The notes beneath the pieces were generated by a model that made no database searches, was not told the DNA's origin, and saw only the letters and a list, made by a program, of their open reading frames with translations. The position numbers were made by a program, and so were the translations under genes. Below are positions 8,320 to 18,551 of a stretch of 64,000 nucleotides of DNA, one piece after another (the stretch's first letter is position 1; every line of letters begins with the position of its first letter). The DNA is taken from positions 2,617,001 through 2,681,000 of the forward strand of contig NZ_CP036186.1 in assembly GCF_015291885.1 (NCBI RefSeq). Reading direction: 5' to 3'. This DNA is from Stutzerimonas stutzeri. Its GTDB lineage: Bacteria; Pseudomonadota; Gammaproteobacteria; Pseudomonadales; Pseudomonadaceae.

Positions 8320-9387
8320 ATGGCGCTTACAGATCAAACCACCCGCGTCCGAGAAGGCGAAGAGCTGCCGGTCGAGGTCATCGACCGATACCTGAAGGCG
8401 CATATCCCCGGCCTGGAAGGTACACCGCAGATTTCCCAGTTCCCCGGCGGCGCCTCGAATCTGACCTACCTGCTGCAATACCCCGATCTTGATCTCGTCT
8501 TGCGCCGCCCTCCTTTTGGACACAAGGCAAAATCAGCCCATGACATGGGCCGTGAATTTCGCATTCTCAATCAGCTCAACGAAGGCTTCCCCTACTGCCC
8601 GAAGGCGTATGTGTACTGCACCGATGCGTCGGTAATCGGCGCCGAGTTCTATGTCATGGAGCGCGTAAACGGCATCATCCTACGCTCCGAGCTGCCCCCA
8701 GAGCTGAACCTTGATGAAGCTCAGACCCGCGCGCTCTGCGAGAGCTTCATTGACAAGTTCGTCGACCTGCACAACGTCGATTATCAGGCCTGCGGCCTCG
8801 GTGATTTAGGCAAGCCCGAAGGCTACGTGAAGCGCCAGGTCGAAGGCTGGAGTGAGCGCTACGAACGCGCCATCACCCCTGATGCCCCTGCCTGGGAAGC
8901 GGTCAAGGCGTGGCTGAAAGACAAGATGCCGGCCGACCATCCCAAGCCCGGGATCATTCACAACGACTACCGCTTCGACAACGTCATCCTCAACCCGGAC
9001 AACCCGATGGAAATCATCGGCGTGCTGGACTGGGAAATGACCACTATTGGCGATCCGCTGATGGATCTGGGCAATACCCTGGCGTACTGGATCGAAGCCG
9101 ATGATCCCCAACCAATGCAGGCGATGCGTCGCCAACCAAGCCATCTGCCGGGCATGCATACCCGGCAAGGCTTCGTCGATTACTACGCGCAACGGGCCGG
9201 CATCGAGATCCCCTGCATCGATTTCTACTACACCTACGGCCTGTTTCGCTTGGCCGGTATCGTTCAGCAGATCTACTACCGCTTCTATCACGGCCAGACC
9301 CAGGACAAACGTTTTGCCTCGTTCATCCACATGAACAAGCTGCTTGAACAAAGGGCGCTGCAAGTGATCGGGCAATCGAAGCTCTGA
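8320..9387 (+). CDS. Phosphotransferase family protein (ACAD10/aminoglycoside-phosphotransferase fold)
   Basis: This 355-aa kinase-like protein shows FPGGASNLTYLLQ at the N-lobe, the catalytic loop IIHNDYRFDNVILNP and the metal-binding GVLDWEMTTIGDPLMDLG. This subgroup in bacteria is often found with acyl-CoA dehydrogenases and SDRs, and is thought to phosphorylate hydroxylated acyl substrates rather than antibiotics. GAAGGGA precedes the ATG. The SDR gene starts 56 bases after the stop, so the pair probably forms an operon. Confidence 0.88.
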   Translation: MALTDQTTRVREGEELPVEVIDRYLKAHIPGLEGTPQISQFPGGASNLTYLLQYPDLDLVLRRPPFGHKAKSAHDMGREFRILNQLNEGFPYCPKAYVYCTDASVIGAEFYVMERVNGIILRSELPPELNLDEAQTRALCESFIDKFVDLHNVDYQACGLGDLGKPEGYVKRQVEGWSERYERAITPDAPAWEAVKAWLKDKMPADHPKPGIIHNDYRFDNVILNPDNPMEIIGVLDWEMTTIGDPLMDLGNTLAYWIEADDPQPMQAMRRQPSHLPGMHTRQGFVDYYAQRAGIEIPCIDFYYTYGLFRLAGIVQQIYYRFYHGQTQDKRFASFIHMNKLLEQRALQVIGQSKL

Positions 9388-9443
9388 AACCAAACCAAAC
9401 CCCGCGGCCCGCTGCGGGAACGAACAAGAAAAGAGGAACGACC

Positions 9444-10211
9444 ATGTCCAAGACAACTCTGTTCGACCTAGACGGCAAGATCGCTTTCGTTTCCGGGGCC
9501 AGCCGAGGTATCGGCGAAGCCATCGCCAAGCTGCTCGCGCAGCAAGGCGCTCATGTGATCGTATCCAGCCGCAAGATCGAAGGCTGCCAGGCAGTAGCCG
9601 ACGCAATCGTCGCCGCTGGCGGAAAAGCGACTCCAGTCGCCTGTCATATTGGCGAGATGGAACAGATCCAAGCGGTGTTCGCGCAAATCCGCGAACAGTT
9701 CGGCCGCCTCGACATTCTGGTCAACAACGCCGCAACCAATCCCCAGTTTTGCCACATTCTCGACACTGATGTGTCGGCCTTCCAGAAAACCGTCGATGTA
9801 AACATCCGCGGTTACTTCTACATGTCCATCGAAGCCGGCAAGCTGATGCGCGAGCACGGCGGCGGCAGCATCATCAATGTCGCCTCCATCAATGGCGTCA
9901 CGCCGGGCAACTTCCAGGGCATCTATTCGATAACCAAGGGTGCCGTGATCAACATGACCAAGGCTTTCGCCAAGGAATGCGCGCAGTTCGGAATTCGCTG
10001 CAATGCACTGCTGCCGGGCCTCACCGATACCAAATTCGCCTCGGCCCTGGTCAAGAACGAGTCCATTCTGGAGATGGCACTGCAGCACATCCCGTTGAGC
10101 CGGGTCGCTCAACCCAGCGAAATGGCCGGTGCGGTGCTCTATCTGGCTAGCGATGCTTCGAGCTATACCACGGGTGTGTCCCTGAACGTCGACGGCGGTT
10201 ATCTGGCCTGA
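9444..10211 (+). CDS. Short-chain dehydrogenase/reductase
   Basis: This 255-aa classical SDR has the cofactor motif SGASRGIGEAIA, the NNAA motif, the catalytic serine in VASINGV and Tyr/Lys in YSITKGAV. The C-terminus ends with TTGVSLNVDGGYLA, typical of oxidoreductases acting on acyl or alcohol substrates. AAGAGGAA precedes the start. It follows the phosphotransferase gene and is closed by a terminator 12 bases after its stop. The substrate cannot be named. Confidence 0.92.
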   Translation: MSKTTLFDLDGKIAFVSGASRGIGEAIAKLLAQQGAHVIVSSRKIEGCQAVADAIVAAGGKATPVACHIGEMEQIQAVFAQIREQFGRLDILVNNAATNPQFCHILDTDVSAFQKTVDVNIRGYFYMSIEAGKLMREHGGGSIINVASINGVTPGNFQGIYSITKGAVINMTKAFAKECAQFGIRCNALLPGLTDTKFASALVKNESILEMALQHIPLSRVAQPSEMAGAVLYLASDASSYTTGVSLNVDGGYLA

Positions 10212-10223
10212 TCGATCTAACGC

Positions 10224-10252
10224 AAAAAAGGGAGCCACACGGCTCCCTTTTT
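10224..10252 (+). terminator. Rho-independent terminator after the SDR gene
   Basis: Stem AAAAAAGGGAGCC / GGCTCCCTTTTT with ACAC loop. The flanking A- and T-runs let it serve both strands; the minus-strand gene at 10269 ends just downstream. Confidence 0.93.
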
Positions 10253-10268
10253 CTTTGGCCTCTCACAC

Positions 10269-10916
10269 CTACCAGTTCTTCAACGCTTCGGTAGCCGCGG
10301 CATTTACCGGCCTGGCGAGTAGCCCCGTAGGTGCAAGGTCGACCGCGTACACGGCGCCATCGGCAATCGGCATGTAGTCGACACGCAGAACCTGCCCCTC
10401 GAAAAAAAGCATGTCGTGCTGGCCTAGCTGTAGCGATTGCCAGATATTCACGCCCAAGGGTCTCTCGCTTAACACCACCCGAGCATGACGGGCCAGGTTC
10501 TGCTGTTCTACCGCGAGGTAGCGCCCGGAAAGTTGTTCCAGTCGATAACCCGACTCCAAGCCGATCAACTCAGCAAGACTTTTCCAGCGAAGCACGTGCA
10601 GATCGAGCTGCCAGAGATCACCTTCCAGCAGTGCCGTATGTGTCTTTTTTCCTTGCTCGAGCCTGACTTCATAACGTTGCGGACCCTGGGCGTGAAAACT
10701 CAAGGTGACCAGCGGTTCCCCGTTCGGTAGCGCCGCGTAGGTGCTAACGTCGTAGCCAACCATGGCGATTAATCCAGCCAGGGCGAGGACCAAAAAGCCG
10801 CAGGTACCGCGCAGCCAACCCATCAACCAGTTGCCCCCCAGCAGCAAACGCAGCGCGACCAGCAGCACGATCACAGCCAACAACGCGACCACGATCGCAA
10901 GCCCGAGATATTGCAT
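10269..10916 (-). CDS. Conserved membrane protein, 215 aa
   Basis: Two transmembrane helices occupy the first ~55 residues (YLGLAIVVALLAVIVLLVAL and TCGFLVLALAGLIAMV). A ~160-residue domain rich in beta-strand patterns follows, probably periplasmic. The start chosen is the ATG at 10916, with AAAGGA upstream; a TTG two codons earlier is less likely. Pseudomonas homologues are often labelled cation/multidrug efflux proteins, but no transporter motif is visible. Function unknown. Confidence 0.75.
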   Translation of the reverse strand: MQYLGLAIVVALLAVIVLLVALRLLLGGNWLMGWLRGTCGFLVLALAGLIAMVGYDVSTYAALPNGEPLVTLSFHAQGPQRYEVRLEQGKKTHTALLEGDLWQLDLHVLRWKSLAELIGLESGYRLEQLSGRYLAVEQQNLARHARVVLSERPLGVNIWQSLQLGQHDMLFFEGQVLRVDYMPIADGAVYAVDLAPTGLLARPVNAAATEALKNW

Positions 10917-11110
10917 AACCAAGTGTCCTTTTGATTGGGAGCGCCATTATCCGCGCGTGCCATCAGAGCAACCAGCATCGGCATGGGACGGCCATCACGG
11001 GCTGACACTCTCGTTCTTCTAGAGGAGGATGCCGGTCATGTCGGCGCGCCCCTTTCGCCAAGGTGAAGGTCGCATTATTCCCCGCTGTCCTTCAGCCCAT
11101 CGAGGCTCGT

Positions 11111-11896
11111 ATGCCTTTCGCACTTGAGCTTGCGCTCGATCCTTCCACCCTGGTAATTCTTTTCGCGGTGGCCTTCATAGCCGGGTTCATCGACGCCATC
11201 GCTGGCGGCGGCGGGCTACTGACGATTCCCGCCTTGCTGACTGCCGGGCTGCCACCGCATCTCGTGTTGGGCACCAACAAGCTGTGCGCGACCTTCGGTT
11301 CCGCTACAGCCAGCTACACCTTCTATCGCCGCCGCCTATTTGAACCAGGATTGTGGCGGCGGGCGCTTGCCGGCACCGCTATCGGCGCTGCGCTGGGAGC
11401 GGCACTCGCGCAGTTCATGCCGGCGAGCTGGTTAAACCAGATGCTGCCCCTGGTGGTTTCTGCCTGCGGTATTTACCTGCTATTCAGCCGCATGCCCGCC
11501 AAGCCCAGCAGCGATACAGTGCTCATCGGACACAAGCGCCAGTGGCCACAAAGCCTCTGCCTCGGGTTCTACGATGGCGTAGCCGGGCCTGGGACCGGCG
11601 CGTTCTGGACCGTTAGCAGCATGCTGATCTACCCGCTCGATCTGCTAAGAGCCAGCGGGGTTGCGCGCACGATGAATTTTGTCAGTAATGCGGTAGCCCT
11701 GAGCATTTTCATCATCGGCGGCCAAGTCGCGTGGGTACTTGGCATCGGCATGGGGTTGGCCCTGATGGCCGGTGCCTATTTCGGTGCCCGCACGGCAATC
11801 CGCGGTGGATCAAGATTCATCCGCCCAGTGTTCATTCTGGTGGTTCTGGCAATGAGCCTGCGGCTAGCCTGGCAGCACTGGTTCGGGGTGGCCTAG
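11111..11896 (+). CDS. TSUP family transporter (TauE/SafE-like)
   Basis: This 261-aa protein is almost entirely hydrophobic, with about eight helices and the TSUP repeat features [21 protein letters not shown] near the N-terminus and [11 protein letters not shown] in the second half. Family members export sulfite or other organosulfur anions. The ATG at 11111 is the start that aligns with the family; upstream frame is unlikely. Its last 33 bases overlap the end of nudC on the other strand. Confidence 0.88.
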   Translation: MPFALELALDPSTLVILFAVAFIAGFIDAIAGGGGLLTIPALLTAGLPPHLVLGTNKLCATFGSATASYTFYRRRLFEPGLWRRALAGTAIGAALGAALAQFMPASWLNQMLPLVVSACGIYLLFSRMPAKPSSDTVLIGHKRQWPQSLCLGFYDGVAGPGTGAFWTVSSMLIYPLDLLRASGVARTMNFVSNAVALSIFIIGGQVAWVLGIGMGLALMAGAYFGARTAIRGGSRFIRPVFILVVLAMSLRLAWQHWFGVA

Positions 11897-12694
11897 CCGG
11901 CGCGCCAGATAAAGCTCGATCAAGTAGCGCGCGATGGACTGGCGGGCAGGCAACGCCGGCAGATTGTCGATGGCGAACCAGCGCGCATCCTCGATTTCCT
12001 CAGGCTGCAGGACGATATCGCCACCGGCGTATTCGGCATGGAATCCCAGCATGAGTGAGTGCGGAAACGGCCAGCCCTGACTGGCGATGTACTGCGGAGC
12101 ATGAATGGCCACGCCCACTTCCTCTCGTACCTCACGCGCGACGCATTGCTCCACTGACTCACCCGGCTCCACATAACCGGCCAGCGTGCTATACACCCCT
12201 GGCGCAAAGCGTGGCGAGCGGGCGAGTAGCACATCGTCCCCCCGAGTAACCAAGACGATCATGCTGGGTGATAGCCGCGGGTAATGCTGAACGCCGCAGG
12301 CCGCGCAATACATGGCGCGCTCGCCAGCTCGTGACTGCATCGGCGCACCACAGCTGCCACAGAAACGATGTTGACTCACCCAGGTACCGATCTGCGTGGC
12401 GTACCCAAGCAACTGGAACAGATCGCGATCGTCCTCCTGCATGAACTGGCGCAGGCCCTGCCAGCGCGCGCCCGGCACCTCTGCCGGAAAATCCAGCTCA
12501 AAAAGAAATACAGGTTCGCCGTCGAAATGCCCCAGCCCCTGCTCGCTCAGCAATGGCAGGTCCAGACGTTTGAGCCAATCTCGAGGAAAGAGCACACCGT
12601 TACTGTCGAGAAGAAACTGCTGCCGACAATGCACCACCGCCCACCCTCCCGCCATCAGGGGGTCGAGCAGCGCCGCCTGCCAGCGCAAGCTCAT
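11864..12694 (-). CDS. nudC: NADH pyrophosphatase / NAD-capped RNA decapping enzyme
   Basis: This 276-aa protein carries the NudC zinc ribbon (CGSCGAP...CAACG) at about residues 109-130 and a Nudix box [20 protein letters not shown] at about 175. The [14 protein letters not shown] motif after the Nudix box is diagnostic of NADH pyrophosphatases. It hydrolyses NAD(H) and removes NAD caps from RNA. The ATG overlaps the stop of the upstream Hpt-like gene by one base (TGATG), so translation is probably coupled. Confidence 0.95.
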   Translation of the reverse strand: MSLRWQAALLDPLMAGGWAVVHCRQQFLLDSNGVLFPRDWLKRLDLPLLSEQGLGHFDGEPVFLFELDFPAEVPGARWQGLRQFMQEDDRDLFQLLGYATQIGTWVSQHRFCGSCGAPMQSRAGERAMYCAACGVQHYPRLSPSMIVLVTRGDDVLLARSPRFAPGVYSTLAGYVEPGESVEQCVAREVREEVGVAIHAPQYIASQGWPFPHSLMLGFHAEYAGGDIVLQPEEIEDARWFAIDNLPALPARQSIARYLIELYLARRLGHPEPVLPG

Positions 12695-14376
12695 CAGGCG
12701 GCTACCGGCATGCCCAGCGCGCGCACGCTTTCGCTGGCCAGATCCAGCACGCTCACACGTGAATCGTCACGTCGCAATACCGCACCGCCCTCGAGATAGT
12801 ACTCAAGGCTGGTCAGGGCATCGGCAAGGGTCTCCAAAAGTTGCTCAGGCGGCATTTGATTCGACTCGAGCATGAACTTCTGGATGAAATCAGCACAGGC
12901 GCCGATCAGCTCGGCAGCGCGCTCCTGCTCGAGAAAACGCAACCCGCCACGCACCGCCTGCAGGCTGAATGGCACATTGGCCAGGTGCAGCTTCTCCCCA
13001 TTGGATTCGAGGTAAGCAGTGATCGCCCGCTTGGCCAGTGCAAGCCCTGCAGTTGCTTCATCGATCACGACAATGAAGGCCTCTGTCAGCTGATGGTTAG
13101 CAAAGGCTTCCGCCTCCATCCCAGGCCGAGCGACCTGAGGCTTGGTATTGCGCCGATCCCCACGCTCCAGACTGGCGACCATGCTCTCGACGTAGAGCAC
13201 CGCATCGGCAAGGCGCTGGATGACATCAGGCTCGGGCGCATGCTCCAGGCTCCATGCAGAGACGTCGCTCAACTGGGCCTGAAGCGCGCTGGCCGCCGAG
13301 GAAAGACCGACCATCCCGAGCGTCTTGGCCATCTTGCCCAGCAGGTTGTGCAGGTTCGAATAGGCCTCAGCCTGGGCCGTGCCACGTTCGATCAGATCCA
13401 GCAGATCTTTCAAGCTAGCCAGTTCTTCTCGAATCGCCGAGGACAACGAGCGCATCACCGCCTGGCCAGGACCAGCAAGACGCTGGGACTCTTCTTCAAG
13501 CAGATGGTCAGTGAAGGGCAGCGAGCTCAGCGAAAAGACCTGACGCACCTGGGTGGCGATAGATCCATGGGTGTCCGCCAGTGCGACGACATACAGCAGC
13601 TCCTTGAGCAGGCTGCGAGGCGCCTCGTATGCAGAGTTGCTGATGACTTGCTTGAGCTCCCGGTCCAACCGTGAGAACAACTGCTTACGCGATTTGCGCG
13701 GCAACAACTGACCGTCCAGTTGTGATTCAACGGCGGCACTACCAATCCAGCACAGACGGCCGGCCGGCGAGCCAATGAACAGATGATCCAGGCGTGTCAG
13801 CGCACGGCCCATGAGTTTCAGGCTGGATGGCAGATTCTCTTCGCGAATGAAGCCCAGCAATCCAACCTGATACATCTGACGCAATCGCCGTGCTTCGGCA
13901 GCCGGGGTATCCCCCGAACGAGCCGGCATATCCACGGAAGGACGGGCGTGATCGAGGCGAACGCTGAAAAAGAAGCTCTCCGGCAGCGGTGGCTGTGCAC
14001 ATGCCAAACGCAGCGCATTGATTGCCGGCAACAGCAGTTCGGGGATTTCCTGACGACTGGCGTCAACGCTTTCCAGGTACCGTCGCAATACGTAGAGCGC
14101 ATTGCTCAACGCCGCCAGCTGCACGTCGCGGTCCTCGCCAGCACCGACCGGAATGTCAGTTGCCAGTTGCAGTATTTCCTGCGCAAGCAGTTCGGCGCCG
14201 GTCAGCTCGATGAGGTTGAGCGTACCGCGCACCTGCTTGAGGTTCTCTACGGCCTGCTGCAATAGCCCGCCGTTGTTGCGATCAATGATGAAGTGCTCGA
14301 GGCTCTGCTCGGCCTCTTCCATGGTGGCGAACAGTTCGTCACGTACCAGACCGAGTGAAGTAGCTCCAGTAACCAT
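12694..14376 (-). CDS. Hpt/ChpA-like N-terminal domain protein, 560 aa
   Basis: This largely alpha-helical protein resembles the N-terminal segment of the chemotaxis histidine kinase ChpA/PilL of Pseudomonas. It has repeated helical bundles ([52 protein letters not shown]). Classic HPt phospho-histidine motifs (HxxKG) are not visible and no CheA kinase domain is present. The ATG at 14376 is chosen over the upstream frame start. It sits between a crotonase gene (37-base gap) and nudC (one-base overlap) in a probable operon. It may be a scaffold or regulator; its role is unknown. Confidence 0.75.
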   Translation of the reverse strand: MVTGATSLGLVRDELFATMEEAEQSLEHFIIDRNNGGLLQQAVENLKQVRGTLNLIELTGAELLAQEILQLATDIPVGAGEDRDVQLAALSNALYVLRRYLESVDASRQEIPELLLPAINALRLACAQPPLPESFFFSVRLDHARPSVDMPARSGDTPAAEARRLRQMYQVGLLGFIREENLPSSLKLMGRALTRLDHLFIGSPAGRLCWIGSAAVESQLDGQLLPRKSRKQLFSRLDRELKQVISNSAYEAPRSLLKELLYVVALADTHGSIATQVRQVFSLSSLPFTDHLLEEESQRLAGPGQAVMRSLSSAIREELASLKDLLDLIERGTAQAEAYSNLHNLLGKMAKTLGMVGLSSAASALQAQLSDVSAWSLEHAPEPDVIQRLADAVLYVESMVASLERGDRRNTKPQVARPGMEAEAFANHQLTEAFIVVIDEATAGLALAKRAITAYLESNGEKLHLANVPFSLQAVRGGLRFLEQERAAELIGACADFIQKFMLESNQMPPEQLLETLADALTSLEYYLEGGAVLRRDDSRVSVLDLASESVRALGMPVAA

Positions 14377-14413
14377 GCCTAGTGCGCCTCCCGCGCAAAC
14401 GTGTGGTGGCGCA

Positions 14414-15226
14414 TCAGTCGGCAAAGTCCGGCTTCTGTTTGCTCATATGAGCGGCGATGGCGACCTTGATATCGGCCGACTGCAGCATGGCAGCATTCCA
14501 GGTGGCGATATATTCGAGGCCGTCATCGACACGGTGGTCACGCATGTAGCGGATCATTTCCTTGGTGCCGCGAATGGCAAGCGGTGATTTGCTGGCGATG
14601 CCCCGGGCCAGTTCCAGCACCGCATCCATCAGCGCGGCCTGGTCTGCATAGGTGCGATTGACCAAGCCAATGGCGCGTGCCTCTTCGCCTTCGATGGTGC
14701 GACCGGTGAAGGCCAGTTCGCGCATCATGCCATCGCCGATGATTCGCGGCAGACGCTGCAGGGTACCGACATCGGCAGCCATGCCCATGTCGATTTCCTT
14801 GATCGAAAATTTTGCGTTCGTCGTGCTGTAACGCATGTCACAGGCTGAGATCAGATCGATGGCGCCGCCCAGGCAATAACCCTGAATCGCCGCGATGACA
14901 GGCTTGCGGCAGCTGTCGACGGCGTTGAAAGACGCCTGCAAGGAAAGAATCTTGCGTCGCAGCTGCTCTGCGTTGCGCCCGATATCGCTGCCAAGCTGGC
15001 TACCGACCTGCGCCAGAAGCTGCAGGTCGATGCCGGAAGAAAAGTGCTCACCGGCTCCGCTGAGGACTACTACACGCACTTCGTCGGTAGCATCGATCCA
15101 GTTGAAGATTTCGATGATTTCCGACCAGAACGCGGCGTCCATCGCATTGATCTTCTCGGGACGGTTGATCACGACTTGGGCAATCTGGTCCGCCAACTCT
15201 ACACGGAAGGCTTTGTATTCGGTCAC
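14414..15226 (-). CDS. Crotonase (enoyl-CoA hydratase/isomerase) family protein
   Basis: This 270-aa crotonase shows the oxyanion-hole strands VVVLSGAGEHFSSGIDLQLL and AIQGYCLGGAIDLISACDMR, plus SIKEIDMGMAADVGTLQRLP, where the acid pair of the dienoyl-CoA isomerase type (E and D) is found. It is therefore likely a delta3,5-delta2,4-dienoyl-CoA isomerase-like enzyme of beta-oxidation. The GTG at 15226 with GAGGA upstream gives the standard start VTEYKAFRVE. It begins a run of three close genes with the Hpt-like protein and nudC. Confidence 0.88.
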   Translation of the reverse strand: MTEYKAFRVELADQIAQVVINRPEKINAMDAAFWSEIIEIFNWIDATDEVRVVVLSGAGEHFSSGIDLQLLAQVGSQLGSDIGRNAEQLRRKILSLQASFNAVDSCRKPVIAAIQGYCLGGAIDLISACDMRYSTTNAKFSIKEIDMGMAADVGTLQRLPRIIGDGMMRELAFTGRTIEGEEARAIGLVNRTYADQAALMDAVLELARGIASKSPLAIRGTKEMIRYMRDHRVDDGLEYIATWNAAMLQSADIKVAIAAHMSKQKPDFAD

Positions 15227-15406
15227 GCTGTCATCCTCGACACCAATGGCGCATGGGGAGCGTCGTGACGGGACAACCCGCACGACAGTGGGCAACTATA
15301 ACAACTGGCACTAAGACGGGTGAATGTCGATGCAGACGATGTGATACAGACCACGCCGTCACTTGAGGTGTTCAGGCCGTGATAGACGGGCGGCTTCACC
15401 GGCGAC

Positions 15407-17659
15407 TCATCCTTCACGAACGCAATCGACTGTATACAGACTACCCTGCGCACCAGCCTCATGCTGCAAGCCGTGGACATCCGCATCGAAGCCGGGGAAG
15501 CGCTCGGCGAAGTCCCGAGCAAAGCGAAGATAATCGAGAATCGAACGGGTCTCCCCGGTGAAGCGCTCGCCCGGCATGATCAGCGGGATACCCGGCGGAT
15601 ACGGCACCAGCATGACTGCGGCAATACGGCCCTCAAGGGCGTCGATCGGCACAGCCTCAACCTCGCCGCGAACCAGTTTGTCATAGGCCCGCGCCGGGGT
15701 CATCGCCGGCTCCGGCAACGCCGTGTACATCCTGCGCATGGCGCGTGCAGTGGCGTTCTCGCAATAGCACGCGTGCAACGCATCGCAGAGATCGCGCAAG
15801 CCCATTCCGGCGTAAGCCGCCGCACCCTTGCGAGCGATCGACGGCAACGCATCGGTCAGCGGCACGTTGGCATCGTAGTGACGCTTGAACTCGAGCAACT
15901 CCGTCAGCAACGTGCTCCATTTACCCTTGGTGATGCCCATTGAGAACAACACCAGCATCGAATACAGACCTGTCTTCTCGACCACCAGGCCACGCTCCCA
16001 AAGGAACTTGCTGACCACCGCCGCCGGTATGCCGCTTTCGCCCAAGGCGCCGGATGCCGTGAGCCCAGGCGTCACCAGCGTAACCTTGATCGGATCGAGC
16101 AAAACATAATCGTCGGCGATATCACCGAAGCCATGCCAGTCGGCCGTGGGCTCAAGCAGCCAATCCGGCGTTACCAGCGACTCGGCCCCGTCCACAAGCG
16201 GCGGCTGCCAGATGCTGAACCACCAGTCGCCCGGGTCGATATGCTGGCGCAGGTTGGCCAGCGCCCGACGAAAGCTCAGCGCCTCATCGAAGGTTTCCTG
16301 AATCAACGAGCGTCCAGCAGGGCCTTCCATCATCGCCGACGCCACATCCAGAGAAGCCAAGATGCCGTACTGCGGCGAAGTGGAGATGTGCATCATGAAC
16401 GCTTCATTGAAACGGTCGAGGTCGAGTTGCCGGGTCTGGCTGTCGAGCACGTGGATCATCGACGCCTGGCTGAACGCCGCCAGCAGTTTGTGCGTTGAAT
16501 GAGTGGTGAACACCAGCGGGCCCTGCTCGCGGGTATCCATGCCGTAGCGGCCATCGTAGAACTCATGAAACGCCGCATAGGCATACCAAGCCTCGTCGAA
16601 ATGCAGTACTTCGACGTTGTCGGCCAGGGTGCGCTTGATCAGGTTGGCGTTATAGCAAAGCCCGTCGTAGGTCGAGTTGGTCACGACCGCCAGCTTGACC
16701 TTGGGCGGCCTTCCCCGGGCCAGCGGGTTGGCGGCGATCTTCGCCTGAATAGACTCCTGGGTGAACTCTTCCAGAGGTATCGGGCCGATGATGCCCAGCT
16801 CGTTGCGCGTCGGGCTCATGTACAGCGGTATGGCGCCGGTCATGATGATCGAGTGCAGAATCGACTTGTGGCAGTTGCGATCGACCAATACAAGATCATC
16901 GCGGGCGACCATCGAGTGCCAGACGATCTTGTTCGCCGTTGAGGTGCCGTTGATCACGAAAAACGTGTGGTCGGCACCGAAGTTACGTGCAGCGCGGGCT
17001 TCCGCCGCCGCCACCGGCCCGGTGTGATCGAGCAGCGAACCAAGCTCGGGCACCGAAACCGACAGGTCCGAGCGCAACGTGTTCTCACCGAAAAACTGAT
17101 GAAACGCCTGGCCGACCAGGCTCTTGCGATAGGCCACTCCCCCACCGTGCCCTGGTGTATGCCAGGAATAGTTCGACTCGCTGGTATGTCGGACCAGCGC
17201 ACTGAAGAAAGGCGGCAGCAGATCCTCGAGATAGCCGCGCGCGGCCCGAGCCACCTGGCGCGCCAGAAACGGCACCGTGTCCTCGTACAGGTAAAGCAGG
17301 CCGCGCAACTCGTTGAGATCGGCCATTGCCTCGGCTGGTGCATTTTCGATGGTGATCTGCTCACCCAGGGCGAAGATCGGTAGCCGCGGAGCACGGCGTC
17401 GGGCGACACGAATCAGCTCTACCACATCGTGCAGCAAGCGCTGGTTGTCACCAGCGCCTTCCGCCGCGACCAGAATGCACGCCAAACCGTGATGGGTAGA
17501 AGCAACGATTCGCCCTTCATTGGAGCTGGCCGTAGGCAGGATATTGAAGCCATCTCGCTCCAGTTCCGAAGCGATGCCACGCACGCGTTCGCCGGCGACA
17601 GTGTCGGCCTTGATGTCACGGTGAACGATGAGGATGGGGAATTTCAGGTCTTTGTACAT
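15407..17659 (-). CDS. ldcA: Lysine/arginine/ornithine decarboxylase
   Basis: This 750-aa PLP enzyme has an N-terminal response-regulator-like wing domain (MYKDLKFPILIVHRD), the aspartate-aminotransferase-fold core with FVINGTSTANKIVWHSM, and the PLP-binding lysine in TTHSTHKLLAAFSQAS. Its length equals that of P. aeruginosa LdcA (about 751), which decarboxylates lysine to cadaverine, and the genomic position next to dnaQ matches. ATG 17659 is the family start; the upstream frame is not. Substrate preference is inferred from that synteny. Confidence 0.9.
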   Translation of the reverse strand: MYKDLKFPILIVHRDIKADTVAGERVRGIASELERDGFNILPTASSNEGRIVASTHHGLACILVAAEGAGDNQRLLHDVVELIRVARRRAPRLPIFALGEQITIENAPAEAMADLNELRGLLYLYEDTVPFLARQVARAARGYLEDLLPPFFSALVRHTSESNYSWHTPGHGGGVAYRKSLVGQAFHQFFGENTLRSDLSVSVPELGSLLDHTGPVAAAEARAARNFGADHTFFVINGTSTANKIVWHSMVARDDLVLVDRNCHKSILHSIIMTGAIPLYMSPTRNELGIIGPIPLEEFTQESIQAKIAANPLARGRPPKVKLAVVTNSTYDGLCYNANLIKRTLADNVEVLHFDEAWYAYAAFHEFYDGRYGMDTREQGPLVFTTHSTHKLLAAFSQASMIHVLDSQTRQLDLDRFNEAFMMHISTSPQYGILASLDVASAMMEGPAGRSLIQETFDEALSFRRALANLRQHIDPGDWWFSIWQPPLVDGAESLVTPDWLLEPTADWHGFGDIADDYVLLDPIKVTLVTPGLTASGALGESGIPAAVVSKFLWERGLVVEKTGLYSMLVLFSMGITKGKWSTLLTELLEFKRHYDANVPLTDALPSIARKGAAAYAGMGLRDLCDALHACYCENATARAMRRMYTALPEPAMTPARAYDKLVRGEVEAVPIDALEGRIAAVMLVPYPPGIPLIMPGERFTGETRSILDYLRFARDFAERFPGFDADVHGLQHEAGAQGSLYTVDCVREG

Positions 17660-17774
17660 GCGCGCTCTCTGCGGACGGTCCACCTACAGGGTAGAAGCGT
17701 CCGCAGTAAAGGAACAGCGCAGCAGACGACGGTCGTCGCCGGGATCGCCGTTCTGGCCTGCAATGTCACAAGCT

Positions 17775-18524
17775 TCAGCCTTCGAGCTGAGCCCACAGCG
17801 GCGTGGCGCCCGCCGCTTTCTCGATCGCTGCCATGCGCGCCACGTGCGCGGCAAGCTCCTCCTCGCTGGCACGTAGCACCGCGGTGCGCGGTCTATCGGC
17901 CGGCAGCCGACGGATCGGACTGGGCTGCTGTCGCCCGCCATCGGAGCTTTCTCCATCACCGGCGAGAGACAGATTGGTCTGCCCGCCGGTCATGGTCAGC
18001 CAGACGTCGGCAAGAATCTCGGCATCGAGCAACGCGCCGTGCAGGTCGCGGCCCGAGTTGTCCACACCGTAGCGTTTGCACAGCGCATCGAGACTGTTGC
18101 GCTGCCCGGGGTGGCGCTCGCGGGCCATCAACAGGGTATCGAGCACCGAACAGTGATCGGTTATCTCGGCACGGTCCTGCTGACCGAGCAACGCAAACTC
18201 GTTATTGATGAAACCAAGGTCAAACGCTGCGTTGTGGATGACCAGCTGCGAACCCTTAATGAATTCGAAGAACTCGTCGGCAACTTCGCGGAAGCGCGGC
18301 TTATCGGTCAGAAACTCGTTAGTGATGCCGTGGACGGCGATCGCACCCTCGTCCACTTCGCGATCAGGCTGCAGATAGACGTGGTAATGCCGCCCGGTGA
18401 GGCGGCGGCCGATGACCTCGACACAGCCAATCTCGATGATTCGGTGGCCGTCAGTCACCGGCATGCCGGTGGTTTCAGTATCCAGCACTACTACCCTGTC
18501 AGCACCAACTTTGTAAATCGTCAA
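17775..18524 (-). CDS. dnaQ: DNA polymerase III epsilon subunit with island-supplied N-terminus
   Basis: This 3'-5' proofreading exonuclease has the DEDDh motifs VVVLDTETTG (Exo I), VIHNAAFDLGFI (Exo II) and HGALLDAEILADVWL (Exo III) and a C-terminal tail for the polymerase alpha subunit. The frame begins with TTG at 18524, preceded by GGAGGG nine bases upstream. Residues 1-10 read MTIYKVGADR and come from the end of the inserted island; native coding resumes at VVVLD. The native start (ATG CGC AGC GTA GTA) is found 40.9 kb away next to rnhA. Its expression must now come from the island. Confidence 0.92.
   Translation of the reverse strand: MTIYKVGADRVVVLDTETTGMPVTDGHRIIEIGCVEVIGRRLTGRHYHVYLQPDREVDEGAIAVHGITNEFLTDKPRFREVADEFFEFIKGSQLVIHNAAFDLGFINNEFALLGQQDRAEITDHCSVLDTLLMARERHPGQRNSLDALCKRYGVDNSGRDLHGALLDAEILADVWLTMTGGQTNLSLAGDGESSDGGRQQPSPIRRLPADRPRTAVLRASEEELAAHVARMAAIEKAAGATPLWAQLEG
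18489..18494 (+). repeat. Left copy of the 6-bp junction repeat TACTAC
   Basis: TACTAC (GTAGTA in the dnaQ sense) forms the left island boundary. The identical hexamer is at 59357-59362. Confidence 0.85.
18495..18520 (+). repeat. Left terminal inverted repeat of the island
   Basis: The first 26 bases of the island, CCTGTCAGCACC then AACTTTGTAAATCG. They match the reverse complement of the right end at CCT, TGTC, AG, CAA, CTTT and TGTAAAT with gaps. On the minus strand they are translated as the new DnaQ residues. Confidence 0.65.
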
Positions 18525-18551
18525 CGTCTTGAGCCCTCCAAAATGCCGGCG

